From positions 9,266 to 63,622 of the forward strand of contig RQSC01000005.1 of NCBI GenBank assembly GCA_013416795.1: a stretch of 54,357 nucleotides of DNA. The letters run 5' to 3'. Below, one piece after another: positions 37,771-48,690 of the stretch (position 1 is the first letter of the stretch; each line of letters begins with the position of its first letter). This DNA comes from Prasinococcaceae sp. CCMP 1430 (taxonomy: Eukaryota > Prasinodermophyta > Palmophyllophyceae > Prasinococcales > Prasinococcaceae). The notes beneath the pieces are model-generated. The model was not told the origin of the DNA and searched no databases. It saw only the letters and a list, made by a program, of their open reading frames with translations. The position numbers and the translations under genes are program-made.

Positions 37771-38479
37771 GTTGGCTGACTGACTGACTGACTGACTGAA
37801 GGAGGAAGGGGTGGGTGGGGTGGAGGTTGGAGGGTGTGCCTGCGCCAGAGCCGGCGCGGTCGCCCTCGCGCGTGGCGCCCCCGCGCGGCGCCCCCGCGTG
37901 TGGCGCCCGCCGTGCGCGGGCGCGCCCGCGCGCGCGCGCGCAGCGGTCACTCGAGGCGCCGCGCGCGAGACCGAGGAGGCATCCAAAAAAAGAAAAAAAC
38001 GCACGGCAAAAAAAAGAAAAAAAAAACTGCGAGAGCGCGGCGCCGATCAATCGGCGCACCGCCACCGTCCATCCATCGCCGGTGGTACGCAGAGTGCATG
38101 GGCTTCGATGCACTCGATCTCGATGCCCCCATCCCATCGAAGTGGTGCATATCGATGGTAAGTGAGACAGGCTGTCGCGTCGCGGTGCCGCTGCGCGGGG
38201 GCGGGAGAGGGGGCGAGGCAGAGGGGGAAGGAGGGTGCCACAGCGCGCGCGCCCGCGCGGCGGGCGGGCCGGCGGGTGGGCGGTGGGCGGGCGGATCGCC
38301 GTCGTCGCGTGCGGTGACGAGGAGGGAGGAGGGCGTGGGAGGGGCGTAGGGGCGCCGAGCGCGGCGGGGGCGCATTCGTGCGTGTTCGAAATTTCGAACA
38401 GGCGTCGCGTCGGCGACGTGCGCGAGGGAGTTGAGGCGCAGGGCACGACCAAGGGTAGGCGTGCGCACGGGGGGTGGCG
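37771..38479. other. Divergent intergenic between J-domain and strawberry-notch genes
   Basis: GC-rich promoter-like DNA with two A-rich patches (37984-38035). No gene seen. Confidence 0.4.
37775..37799. repeat. (CTGA)n tandem repeat
   Basis: Six GACT/CTGA tetramers directly upstream of the J-domain start codon, probably in the 5' UTR. Confidence 0.95.
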
Positions 38480-41400
38480 ATGGCCGCGGGATGCGGCGAC
38501 GCCGACAATGCTAGCGGTGCGGGCAGCAATGGCGCGGGCGGTGGCGCGCCCGCGGGCGGCAGCGGCGGCGGCGGCAACCGCGCGGACGCGGACGACCGTG
38601 CGCGCCCGCGGGCGGCAGCGGCGGCGGAGGCAACCGCGCGGACGCGGACGACCGCGGGCTGCGGCACGTCACGTACACGCCCAAAAAGCTCAAAGAAGGC
38701 ACGCCGCACCCGGACCACGTAGTCGAGACGGAGGTCCTCGCCGCGGTGAGCCCGCCCGATCTGTATGGTTCAGATGGGAAGATGCTTGATGACGCGCAGC
38801 ACCACCTGGCAGACGTGGTGGCGAAGAAGACGATCTCGAACTTGCAGCTCGAGACTGTGTGCTACTCCAACCTGCGTTTCACCGGCAGGCTAGGCTACAA
38901 CAACGGCCCGCGCCCCGGCTTCTTTCTGGGCGACGGCGCCGGCGTTGGCAAGGGGCGCCAAATCGCCGCCACAGTCCTCGAGCACTGGAGGCGAGGCGGC
39001 CGCCGAACGCTGTGGATGAGGTTCGTGTCTCTTAGCGCGCCCTCCCGCCGGACACGCCATGCGGGTGCTGCGCGGCGACGCTGCGTGGTGTCGAACGATT
39101 CACCCGCCAGCGCATGCTGACGCCTCGGCGCGCGCACTTGCGCGCACGCACGTGCGCGGGCCCGCAGTGTGAGCAACGACCTGAAGTGGGATGCCCGCCG
39201 CGACCTGTCTGACCTGGACGTGGGGGCTGAGAAGGAGATCTCCATCCATCCGCGGGGGCCAACGCTCCCACAGGGCAAGCTCTCGGACAATGGGGTGGGA
39301 GACGGCGTCGTTTTCATGACCTTCAACCTGCTCATCGCTTCCAGCAAGGACGGCCGGACGCGCCTTGACCAGATCGTCGAGTGGCTGAACGAGGACCCGA
39401 CCGGAATGCCGCTCATCGTGCTTGACGAGTGCCACCGCGCGAAGAATCTGATGGATACGAGGAGCCTCGAGCGCCAGCTCAGGCAGGAGCAAGATGCGCG
39501 CGAAAGGGCCAATGACCAGGAAATACTCGACGAGGTGAACGCGAATGGCGTTGTCGCACCCCCCGCACGTGCGAAGAGGGGGCGAGGATTCCCAGACCCG
39601 GCGGCGACCAGTAGCAAGACAGCCATTGCGGTGATGCAGCTGCAGGAGCAGCTCCCCGATGCGAAGGTGCTCTACGCGTCCGCAACAGGGGCATCCGAAG
39701 CCAAGCAGCTCAGGTACATGACGCGGCTGGGGTGCTTTGACTACGACAGCACATCGGATTTCATCGACGCCATTGAGGGCAAGGGTATGAGCGCCATGGA
39801 GCTCTACGCCTGCGGCATGAAAGCCAGCGGTGCGTACCTGTGCCGCGCACTCTCGTACAACGGCGCCGAGTTCGATCTCCTCGAAGTGGACGTCGCTCCC
39901 GACGTGCGCCAGCAGTACGACGCTGCCAGTGAATTCATGATGCTCGTGCGTGCGATCAGCATGCACATCGGTGCCGAGTACAGCTTTGAGCAGGATGACG
40001 CAGGCGGAGAGCGCACATTCCCCAATGCCGGCAAGGCCAAAAAGAAGACGCAGATGGGCGGCGGCGTGTACTGGGGTGCGCACCAGCGCCTCTTCAGATC
40101 GCTCCTCATGTGCGCAAAGGTGCCGGCGCTCGCTGAGGTGGCAAAGAAGGGAGTTGCGGACGGGTCGCACGTCGTCATCGGGCTGCAGTCAACAGGCGAG
40201 GCCGGCATCGAACGCGCGGTTAAAGAAGCGATGGATGAGGGGAAGGAGCTCACTGAGATGGTCAGCGCGCCGCTGGCCATCATCTCTCAGCTCATCAAGG
40301 CCCACTTCCCGACGGCGGTGACGGCAGCAGATGTCGGCAACCCGAAGCTGGACACTCTGCTTCACCAGGTGCATCAGGCGGTGTGCTCGTGGGAGAAGAT
40401 GGTCAAGAGGCGCGGTGGGGCGGACGGGACGGACGGAGACGCCAACAGCGACGACGAGGTCGAGATCGCGCAGGTGAAGGACGTGCACGCCATCGAGGCC
40501 GAGAAGCTAGAGAAAGCGAGGCGCACCGGGCAGCTCATTGATCTGGACGACGATGTCTCTCCTGAGCAGCTCGCTGCTGCTGCCGAGGAGCGAAGAAGGG
40601 AGGCCGACGACGAGCGAGAGCGGCAGCGCGCCGCGGCCGCTGCGGCTGATGCTGCCGCTGCGAAGCAGAAAGCCGACGAAGAGGCCGACGAGGAATTGCC
40701 GCCATGGAAGATCGCCATGATGGAGCTCAGGAGGGAGGCGAACAGCGGCGCCGCGGAGCGGAGCGTGCGCCAGGCGAATGCCGCCGCGACGCAGGCAGTG
40801 ACCAACGTGTCCAACGTGAGCGATAGCGACCAGAGCGCCGGCGATGGCAGCGACGATGGGGTTCGCGGCGAGTCCTCTGCGTTGGCAGGCTCGCCAACGG
40901 GTAGCCCCGGGCCTGACGTGAAGCCACTGGTCGGCAGCAAGCGTCAGCGCGAGGCAGCGTCAGGTTCTGCAGATCCGCGATCGCTAAACTCGGGCTCGGA
41001 CTCTGACTCTGACATTGATCTGATCGACGACCCATTCGCAAAAGGCGCGGCCATTCCCAAGTCTGCCAAGAAGGACGCCAAGCCGGATGTCGGGCGCAGG
41101 TCCAGTACGCCGGGCAAGGCCAAGGCCAAGTCGAAGAAGGCGCGCCGCACGTCGGACAGCAGCCATGGTACCCGTGATGGCGATGATGACTCGGAGTCGG
41201 ACGACGACGAAGAGGATGAGGACGCGTCTCTGGCAAGCCTCGGACTCGTGCGTGACGAGCGCCTCGTGGAGATGAAGGCCCTGCTGCTCCGCGGCGTGGA
41301 GGCCCTGCAGCTTCCGCCCAATCCCCTCGATGACCTCATCGACAGGCTCGGGGGCGCCGAGGACGTTGCGGAAATGACCGGGCGCAAGCAGCGCATGGTC

Positions 41401-43560
41401 CGTACCGAGAATGGGACCTTCGCTGCAGTGCCGCGCTGCCCCAAGGGCCAGGAAGGTGGCCTTAAGATGCTCAACCTGCACGAAAGGGAGAAGTTCATGC
41501 GGGGTGAGAAGGTCGTCGCCATCATCTCCGAGGCCGCGTCCAGCGGGATCAGCCTGCACGCTGACCGGCGCTTCGAGAGCTCTTCGAGGCGCCGCCTTCA
41601 CCTCACTCTCGAACTTCCATGGTCAGCGCAGCAGGCGATCCAGCAGTTCGGCAGGAGCCATCGCAGCAATCAGACGAGTGCGCCCGTGTACCGCCTCGTG
41701 GTCACGCCGTGCGGCGGCGAGAGACGATTTGCCTCGAGCGCAGCCTCGCGCCTGCAGAAGATGGGCGCAATGCTCAAGGGAGACAGACGCGCCATGGGCG
41801 CCGGCGTCGAGCTCCAGCACTTCGATGTCGACAACGACTACGGCGCCGCCGCTGTCGAGTCTGTCCTTGACGACGTGTGTCGCGGAACCATGGAGCGAAC
41901 CGGCGTCACTGCTCCAGAGCCACCGAAGGACACCGCACACTCGCCGGCCGGCACGACCTTCTTCGAATTCGCGCGGCGGGCGCTCATGTCGTGCGAAATT
42001 GTCAAGGGCGCCATGTCCCAGTCCATGCTGACAGGGCAGACACTCTACACGCCGTCGGACAATATGCTGAACAACAAGGGAAGAGGTGCGCTTGCGCGTC
42101 GGTGTAGATGCGTGCGATTGGCGAAGGTGCGCTTGAGGGCGCGAACGCATCGGCGTTCGCCGTGCGGAGTATGCCGCTGACCGCAGCACCATGCATGTGC
42201 GTCCGTGGGCCCGTGGTTCTCTCGTCCCGTACTATTCGATGCATCACTGTCTCTCGCAGCTGTGGCGATCTTCCTGAATCGCCTCCTCGGCCTACCCATC
42301 GCCGAACAGGACGCACTCTACTCCTTCTTCTCGTCTCAGTTCGATGCTGTTGTGGAGCGCCGACGCGCCGACGGCACGCTCGCCCGCGGCGTGCAAACCA
42401 TCGAGGGGAGATCAGTTACTGTGAACAAGCCCTTCCCGCTCCTTCTGCACACCAACAACTTCGGAGGTGCCCAAACGTATCTGACCAAGGTGGAATACGA
42501 CCGTGGCATGACCTTCGAGAGCGCCAAGCGCCTGCTCGAGATGCACAACGCGGCCGCGGAGGGGCGGGGGCTGCCGACCGACATGAATGGATTTTGGCTG
42601 ACCCACTCTCGATGGGGCGTTGAGAAGAAGCCAAAAGTTCTGCTCGCTCTCGAGATACCCGCCACATACATCGGGCAGCGCAACAGGAAGTATCGGCGTT
42701 CGACTCCCGCCATGGTTGCCTCCGCGGACGATCACAGCGTCAACATTCTGGACGATCGGCACCTCAGAAACACGCGCGCGGCCAGCGAGGCGAGTCTCGC
42801 CAAAGCGGAGGAGCTGTGGAACTACTGGTTCGAGGAATCTGGTACGGAGTACAAGAGGAGTTTCCCGAATTGGCTGGGGAGGAATAAGGCGCTGGGCATG
42901 CACCCGCCGTCGCCGCTGCGCTTGCAAGAGGAGTATCTCATCACGGGGGCCGTGCTGCCGCTCTTCAGGCGCATCGAGCAGACCATTTTGAGTGTCGCAG
43001 ACTACTCGCGTGACGACGACGATCTCGCGGTCGCCCCGCGAGCTTTGAGGTCCACGCGCCGTGGAGACGACGATATGGATTGGATTGTTGCGGACGACGA
43101 TGGGAACATGCACGGCTACGGGCAGGTGGCTCAGACGCAGCCGCAGGACAGAGACGATGCGGATGGCTCGAGAAATAAAGAGCGGAGGAACGGTTTGAAG
43201 CTCAAGCTTGCGGTCACGACCGACACCCGCCAGCGAATCAACGGCATCTTCATCCCAACGAAGGCGCTACAGCAGATCGCAGCTCTGGTTGATGACCTCG
43301 GCGGTCTCCCGGGCGTAGCCGAGGAGGCGCTCGAGGAGGTGCTCGGGCCAGGGAAGAACCTCTGGTCGCTGATCGGGATCAAGTCTCCCGCGCAGTACGC
43401 CAAGGAACAGGCGGAGGAGCGCGCGAGGAAAGAGGCCGAGCGGCTCAAGAGGGAAGCGGCCCTGAAGGCGCAGGATGCGGCTGCCGCCGCCGCGTATGCC
43501 GCCGCCGCGCATGCCGTGACCATTGCCAAGGACGAGCACGACGAGGACATTGACATGTGA
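38480..43560 (+). CDS. SBNO: Strawberry notch (SBNO) helicase-like protein
   Basis: Nuclear SF2-type helicase-like regulator of chromatin and transcription. Exons: about 38480-39020, 39168-42085 and 42260-43560; introns of 147 and 174 nt join in phase (LWM-S-VSNDLKWDA, and G|CT before VAIFLNRLLG). Exon 1 has YTPKKLKEGTPHPDHVVET and the Walker A loop FFLGDGAGVGKGRQIA. Exon 2 has the Walker B DECH box LIVLDECHRAKN, a ~230-residue acidic/Lys linker, and the family C-terminal domain with IQQFGRSHRSNQ (motif VI). Exon 3 has LHTNNFGGAQTYLTKVEYD. Exon 1 is problematic: a 56-bp tandem duplication shifts the frame between the ATG (38480) and the conserved part. A downstream alternative start is the in-frame GTG at 38746, but that would lose conserved residues. 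Confidence 0.93.
38551..38662. repeat. 56-bp tandem duplication (2 copies) in SBNO exon 1
   Basis: Copies 38551-38606 and 38607-38662 share the first 48 bases with one mismatch (GGCGGCGGCGGCAACC against GGCGGCGGAGGCAACC). 56 is not a multiple of three. The first copy codes GGSGGGGNRADADD in the frame of the ATG at 38480, and the second codes the same peptide in the frame that continues into SBNO. Confidence 0.92.
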
Positions 43561-44169
43561 ATGTGAATATGCGATACAGATCGCGGGCTTGCCGCTATCA
43601 TGGCGTGGATCTATTATTAGTCTACTGTAGTCTATCATCGTTATTGGAGACTCCAGTGAGTACCACTAGCAGCTAGAATGACTAGAGACTAGTACTAGAC
43701 TATTACTTGTACTGCTTGAAAGCTCTCCGCTGCTGGCGGCACGCGCCCGCCCGCCCACCGCGCGTCGCGTGGCATGGTGTGCGCGCCCATGTCCAGTGCT
43801 GGCTGGCCGAGGAAAATCGTTGCATCCGCCTTCATCCCGCGGGCCTTTGCTGCGCGTCTGGCGCCGGACAAGAAATCGCATGCGTGACATTCGATCCATT
43901 CGATTTGGCCTTCGTGCCGAGGAACCGAACATTCCCCGTCAACTCGCATGCGAGCGCGATACCTCAAACTTCCGCACTCGTTTTGATGGGCGCGAAGGCA
44001 CGAACGAACGCGCGCTCGCGACCGCGCACGCCGCACGCCGAGTTCGCAGCAGGCCCTGCGGCGAGGAGAGGCGCCCACTGTGCGCGCCGTCAGCGCGGCA
44101 AGGCGCACGCGGTGAGGCGCCGCCTGAGGGGGGAGGAGCACGTGGGTGCGGAGGGATCGGTCGGCCGCG
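43561..44169. other. Intergenic with dispersed repeat copy B
   Basis: Begins with an AT-rich SBNO 3' flank (43561-43720, including CTACTGTAGTCTA). Then comes the repeat at 43862, and the GC-rich promoter of the S18-domain gene. No gene seen. Confidence 0.4.
43862..43968. repeat. Dispersed repeat, copy B
   Basis: Partner of 36574-36680. Both copies are preceded by CGCCCGCCCGCCC-type sequence about 100 bp upstream, so the repeat unit may be longer and more diverged at its 5' end. Confidence 0.9.
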
Positions 44170-45471
44170 ATGGCGCGAGGCGGCGACCGCGAGTTTGATG
44201 TGGTCGTCTACGGCGCCACCGGCTTCACGGGGGCGCGCGTCGCCGCAGAGTGCGCGGCGCAGGCGGCCGCGTTGGCGGCCGCAGGTATTCCTGCGACTGT
44301 AGGTGGGGGGCGCGTGCTTCGCGGGGGGGGGGCGCCCCCGCGCGCGGCTGAGGCCGCGGCGCGCGCGCGGGACGGCGCAGCTTCGCTCGCATCGATTCTT
44401 TCAGCAGGCGATGCGCAGCTCGCGGCCGACGGCGGTGGCTCAGATGCTCTCGCGTCGGCGGACGCGCTGGCAGGCGGTGCAGGGGGCGAAGTCGCGGGGC
44501 GATGGCAGGCGTTCTCGAGCTGGGCGCGCTCTGGCGCCGCCAAGGATCATGCGCACTTGGTGGAAGCTGTCCTTGATGCTGCTCGGGACGGGCCGCAGGC
44601 GCTTGCGGCGCTTGCAGATGCGCTTGACGGCTCGGCGGCATTCGCGCGTGGGGCCATGGACCTGGCCCGCCACGGCGTGGATGCGGGTGACGGGGTGAAC
44701 AATGAGGACGTCCTGCTCGGTGAGGACGAGGATGACATTCTCGACGACCTCGTCCCGGACGACGAGCTCGACGTGCTGAGCGCGCGGCTCGCTGCTGGTG
44801 GGCTGAGCGCCGCCGAGGAGCGTGACCTGACAGAGCGCTGGCACCTCAAGGCGAGCATGTTAGGCGACGACTTGGCAGAGGGCATGCGCGCCTCGGAGGG
44901 CATTGACGAGCCGCTTTCGCTGGAGATCGACCGCGTGCTCGCCGATGAGATCACGCTCGGCCGTGCGGGCGGCGACGGCAGCAACGCGAGTGAGGACGAC
45001 AGGCGCGAGCTGGGCGACCTCTTCCATCGCAAGCGCAATAAGCTCGCGCTGCAGGCAATGATGGCACCGACTGCTCTGCCTGATTTCCGAGTCTTTGCCA
45101 AACTTGTGGACGCCAAGGGTCGCATCCGCCCGCGCTACCACACGAAGCTGAGCAAGCAGGCGCAGAACGTCGCCGCCAAGCGCATCAAGATGATGCGCAA
45201 CCTCGGCCTGGTGCCCATCGAGGCTGGCTGGGATCGCCTCGGCGAGGACGGCGCACGAACGCTGACGGACTACGTGCCCATCGACAATCCCTCGCCAGAC
45301 TCACTCTATCGTGACCTTATCGACCCCGAAGACAAGACCCCTTTCGACTGGTTCGGAGGTGGGGGGCAGACGGACGATGGTGCCGGCAAGTCCCGTGAGA
45401 GCTTCAGGGACCAGATGCGCAGGCTGGCGCTCGAGAGGCAGGGCAAGGCGAAGGGCGCCGACAAGGAGTGA
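44170..45471 (+). CDS. Ribosomal protein S18-domain protein (mitochondrial type) with odd N terminus
   Basis: 433 residues in one open frame. Residues about 300-355 are a bS18 domain: FRVFAKLVDAKGRIRPRYH, then KLSKQAQNVAAKRIKMMRN and LGLVPIEAG, as in mitochondrial S18 (the RIRPR...LGLVP pattern). A long acidic region precedes it (LLGEDEDDILDDLVPDDEL) and a charged tail follows; extensions like this occur in plant mitochondrial S18. The first 25 residues, EFDVVVYGATGFTGARVAAE, instead form a Rossmann nucleotide-binding start typical of saccharopine-dehydrogenase-like oxidoreductases and unlike any ribosomal protein. An in-frame fusion, an unnoticed splice, or a chance overlap with a remnant are all possible. 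A 9-G run at 44323-44331 marks a place where a frameshift error would be easy. Confidence 0.75.
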   Translation: MARGGDREFDVVVYGATGFTGARVAAECAAQAAALAAAGIPATVGGGRVLRGGGAPPRAAEAAARARDGAASLASILSAGDAQLAADGGGSDALASADALAGGAGGEVAGRWQAFSSWARSGAAKDHAHLVEAVLDAARDGPQALAALADALDGSAAFARGAMDLARHGVDAGDGVNNEDVLLGEDEDDILDDLVPDDELDVLSARLAAGGLSAAEERDLTERWHLKASMLGDDLAEGMRASEGIDEPLSLEIDRVLADEITLGRAGGDGSNASEDDRRELGDLFHRKRNKLALQAMMAPTALPDFRVFAKLVDAKGRIRPRYHTKLSKQAQNVAAKRIKMMRNLGLVPIEAGWDRLGEDGARTLTDYVPIDNPSPDSLYRDLIDPEDKTPFDWFGGGGQTDDGAGKSRESFRDQMRRLALERQGKAKGADKE

Positions 45472-45704
45472 TGACGCGCGCACGTGCGAGACTTTGCTGT
45501 TTATGGCCGCTCTTGCGCCGCCGGCGGTGCGGATTAAAACATTTTTCCCTCCCCCCCCCCCCCTTCCACCGGCTCTCGTAGCGCACGAACGACTGACCCC
45601 AGCGCATGAGCGCGGCACGCACCTCGAGCGCGCGTGTGCGTCGCGCCGTGTGTGTGAATTTTTGTTACATTTCTATGCCGCGAGCTGCCTTGTGTCCAAG
45701 CGAC
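45472..45704. other. Convergent 3' flanks of S18-domain gene and DNAI1
   Basis: Contains a 15-C tract (45550-45564). On the DNAI1 strand AAATGTAACAAAA lies about 30 bases after its stop, a good polyadenylation candidate. Confidence 0.5.
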
Positions 45705-48690
45705 TCACGAGGTAGAACTCTCCCCCTTGAGCGCCATCTCGACGAGTGTCTCGAGCTTGGCCGCCTCACCCTCGGTCGAGCTCTGTCCGTCCTTGGGCGA
45801 TGCCGTCTTGCGCAGGTTGGGGCTGAGTTTGAGCGCGGTGACGCAGCCGCGATCGTCGCCCACGATGAGCACCGGGCTCTTCGGGTTGAAGGCGAGCTTC
45901 GTAAGCTTTGCCTTGCGCACGACCTTCTGCTCGCACATAGCCTCGTGCCTATTCTCCGCGAGGTCGAAGACGTGCACCTTTCCGTCGCTGGTGGCAGCCG
46001 CAAAAACACTGGATGAGTAGGGCGCCCACGCAGCGTCTCCCACGGCGTTATTGAGGTCGAATGTCATGACAGGCTTGGCGATCGTGTGGTCCCACATCTT
46101 GACGGTCCAGTCGGCGCTCGCACTCAGGAACATGCGGGGGTGCATGTTGTTCCACGCGACTGTCACCACGCCCATGTTGTGGCCGGTGTAGGTCTCCATG
46201 TATTGCGAGTTGTACGCCTTGGAGCACTTGTGAATGAAGCCCTCCTCCGTTCCTACCACGAAGAGGTGATCCGAGGTCTTGTTGAAATCGAATGCGCAGC
46301 CGCTCGCCAGCGATCCCAGCGTGGCATCGTCCTCCGCGTCCGCGTCCGCGCCGGGCGTCACAAGTTTGAGCTCCATGGCGTCCTCCGAGGTGAGCTCCGT
46401 CTTGGACATGGTCCACAGCGTGACGCGCCCGTCGCTCGAGACCGAGTAGAAGTTGAGCTCCTTGCTCAGGTCCTCCTCTTGCCACTTGATCTGCCAGACG
46501 GGTTCCGTGTGTTTGCCCGACAGCACCGTGCTCTGGAAAATGGGGCGGTTGAGCTTGTTGCGCACGTCGAACACCTGCACGCTGCCGTCGTAGCAGCCCA
46601 CAGCCAGCAGACTGCAGTGCTGCGGGTGAAAGTCCACGCACATGACGCCCGACTCGGTGGTGAAAACGGCTTCGGGATGCGAGGGATTCTTCAGCGAATA
46701 GCAGCACACCAGCCCGCTGCCCTGGCGCAGGAAGTCGAAGCTGCCGTACCCCACAGCGAACAAGTCTGCGTACTCGGGGTTCCAGCAAAGCGACGTCACA
46801 TGCTTGCGCTTCGCGCGCTCCGAATAGAATTTCCACAGCGGCAGGAGCGTGCCCTCGCCCTCGCGGTACATGTCACTGGCGTCCTCCCAGTACTTGAAGT
46901 CCTGCGCGATGTCGTCGAAGCTGTTCTGGTTGGCCATGCGCTCCATCACGCGCGTCGCGCGCCGCATCGCGTCCGAGTGCATCACGCCACCCTCCTGCTT
47001 CTTCTTCGACGGCTTGTCGTCGCTAGCGTCATCTGCCGCCGGCGGTGCCTTGCCGCGCGCCTTCTTGGCGGCCTCCTTGCGCCTCTGTTGCTCCTTCATG
47101 AGGCGCTGCTCCTCCTGGTCGGCGAGGTATGCGTCGTAGATTTCCCACTGCGTGGCATGGCCAGTGTAGGTGGAGAGCGGTGGCGGGTCCGTGAAGGTTT
47201 CGCGGTCGCGCGTGGCGTTGTTCAGCGTTTGCGCAGCGCGCTCGGAGTAGTTGAATTGGTTGCGCCCGAGCTCCTGCGGCGCGTCCCCGCCAGCCGCATC
47301 GTCGTCAGCGGCTGCTCCGGCGTCGACGCCGGCAGTCGTGGTGCCGCCAGCATCGGAGGCACCCTCTGCGGCGTCGGCCTGCGTGCCCGGCGTGGGCGAG
47401 GGGCTGGCTGCCGCCGCCATCGCGGCCGCGTGCGCACGCCTCGCCTCGTCCTCCGCCTTGTCCAACTCAATCTGCCGCTTGGCCTCGTCGCTCGTGGTGT
47501 GCAGCAGCCATCCATCCATGGCGAAGTGGATCTGCGTCTGCGAGATGAGCGACTGTGCCTTGTACCCACGCTCCTTGTGCACGAACACGGCCACGTTAGA
47601 AGGCGCGCTCGGGTTGTTCGCCGTCAGCATCGTCGTGTGCTCCTCTGCCAGCTCCTCTTCGGTCAGCTCGAGCTGGTTGGGTGGCTTGACCACGACGCGC
47701 TCGGGCGGTGCCCATGAGTCGACTGGTGCGGGTGTCTCTACAACCACGGCCTCTTCGGCCGCGGGGGCGGCCTTGGGCTTGGCATCTTTCGACACCCGGC
47801 CCTTTGGGGAGGCGCGCGCGAGAGAGAGCAAGGTGTGAACGGGTGGCAGCAGGGGGCGCGAGTCAGCGCTCGCACGCAACACACAAAGCTCAGTACTGCG
47901 CACGCAGAGCGGTCCATGCGCGAGGCGCCGGCAGGCGGGAAATGATTGATGCCGAAGAGACGGCAGGCGCGTCGGCAGGTTGCACCCAGCGCATTGCGCC
48001 CTGACGCTGCCCACGCCCGGCTGTCTGTGCGAGCGGTCTGCGCATGCCCGCTCCCGAATGCTGTCGCGCTGCCGCGATACCAGTGGGTACATGTGCTCTG
48101 CGCGCGCGCGCGCGTGAGGGGGTGCGAGCAAGCCCGCCCGCGCCACAGGCGATCGCAGTAGCGCGTCCCTCAGGGGGGTTCACGGAGTGAAGGTCCTAGC
48201 AAGACAGGGGGGGGGAGGGGAAGAACCTTGCGCGACGCGGCGCGCAGCAGCAAGTCCAGCGAGGCGCGTGGGCATGGGGCCCGCGCGCGCTCGTTTTTTT
48301 CGTTTTTGTTTCGTGCATTTTTGTGGACTCGGAGGGGGAAAAAGCGCCGCGCCATCGCGCGCCCACACACGCGAACGCGTGGCGTGCAGGTGCGCCAACC
48401 GTGGCGGGTACGCGGGCGCGCAGCACCCAATGAAGCCCCCCCATCCTCCCTCCCTCGCACGTCTACGTCCACGCGCTTGGCTCCCAGCGCGCGCGGCGTG
48501 GCTGGCGCTCGCATGCCCGTGCTGCGGGCCTTCTGTTCCCCGAACGGAACGCGCTCGCGCACCGGCTGCGCTGCCAAACCGGCGTGCCCGCCCACGCGCG
48601 CCCCTCCCCAGAGGGCCGCGCGCGCGCGCCAGCTTGACCCCTCCCGCTCGCGGTCCGCGTCCCCTCCCGACTCACCTTCTTAGGTGGCAT
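45705..48690 (-). CDS. DNAI1: Axonemal outer-arm dynein intermediate chain (DNAI1/ODA9)
   Basis: WD-repeat intermediate chain at the base of the outer dynein arm, required for flagellar beating. Exon 1 is 48690-48676, only 15 nt (MPPKK), ending at AAG|GTGAGT. Exon 2 is 47801-45705. The joined protein has 703 residues. Diagnostic blocks: PPNQLELTEEELAEEHTTML (near residue 45), RNQFNYSERAAQTLNN (the NFSERASQT box of IC1), WEIYDAYLADQEE, NSFDDIAQDFKYWED, GTLLPLWKFYSE, then seven WD blades with SLCWNPEYADLFAVGYGS, GKHTEPVWQIKWQ, TEEGFIHKCSKAYNSQY and WDHTIAKPVMTFDLN. It ends with VIVGDDRG-like and LKLSPNLRK sequences as in animal DNAI1. The exon-1 choice rests on the start sequence, donor and phase. 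The gene is divergent from the PLAT-PP2C gene. Confidence 0.96.

Noticed and set aside
43862-43968. Dispersed repeat as a tRNA-derived SINE
   Set aside because: No A-box/B-box pair or poly-A tail visible in either copy.
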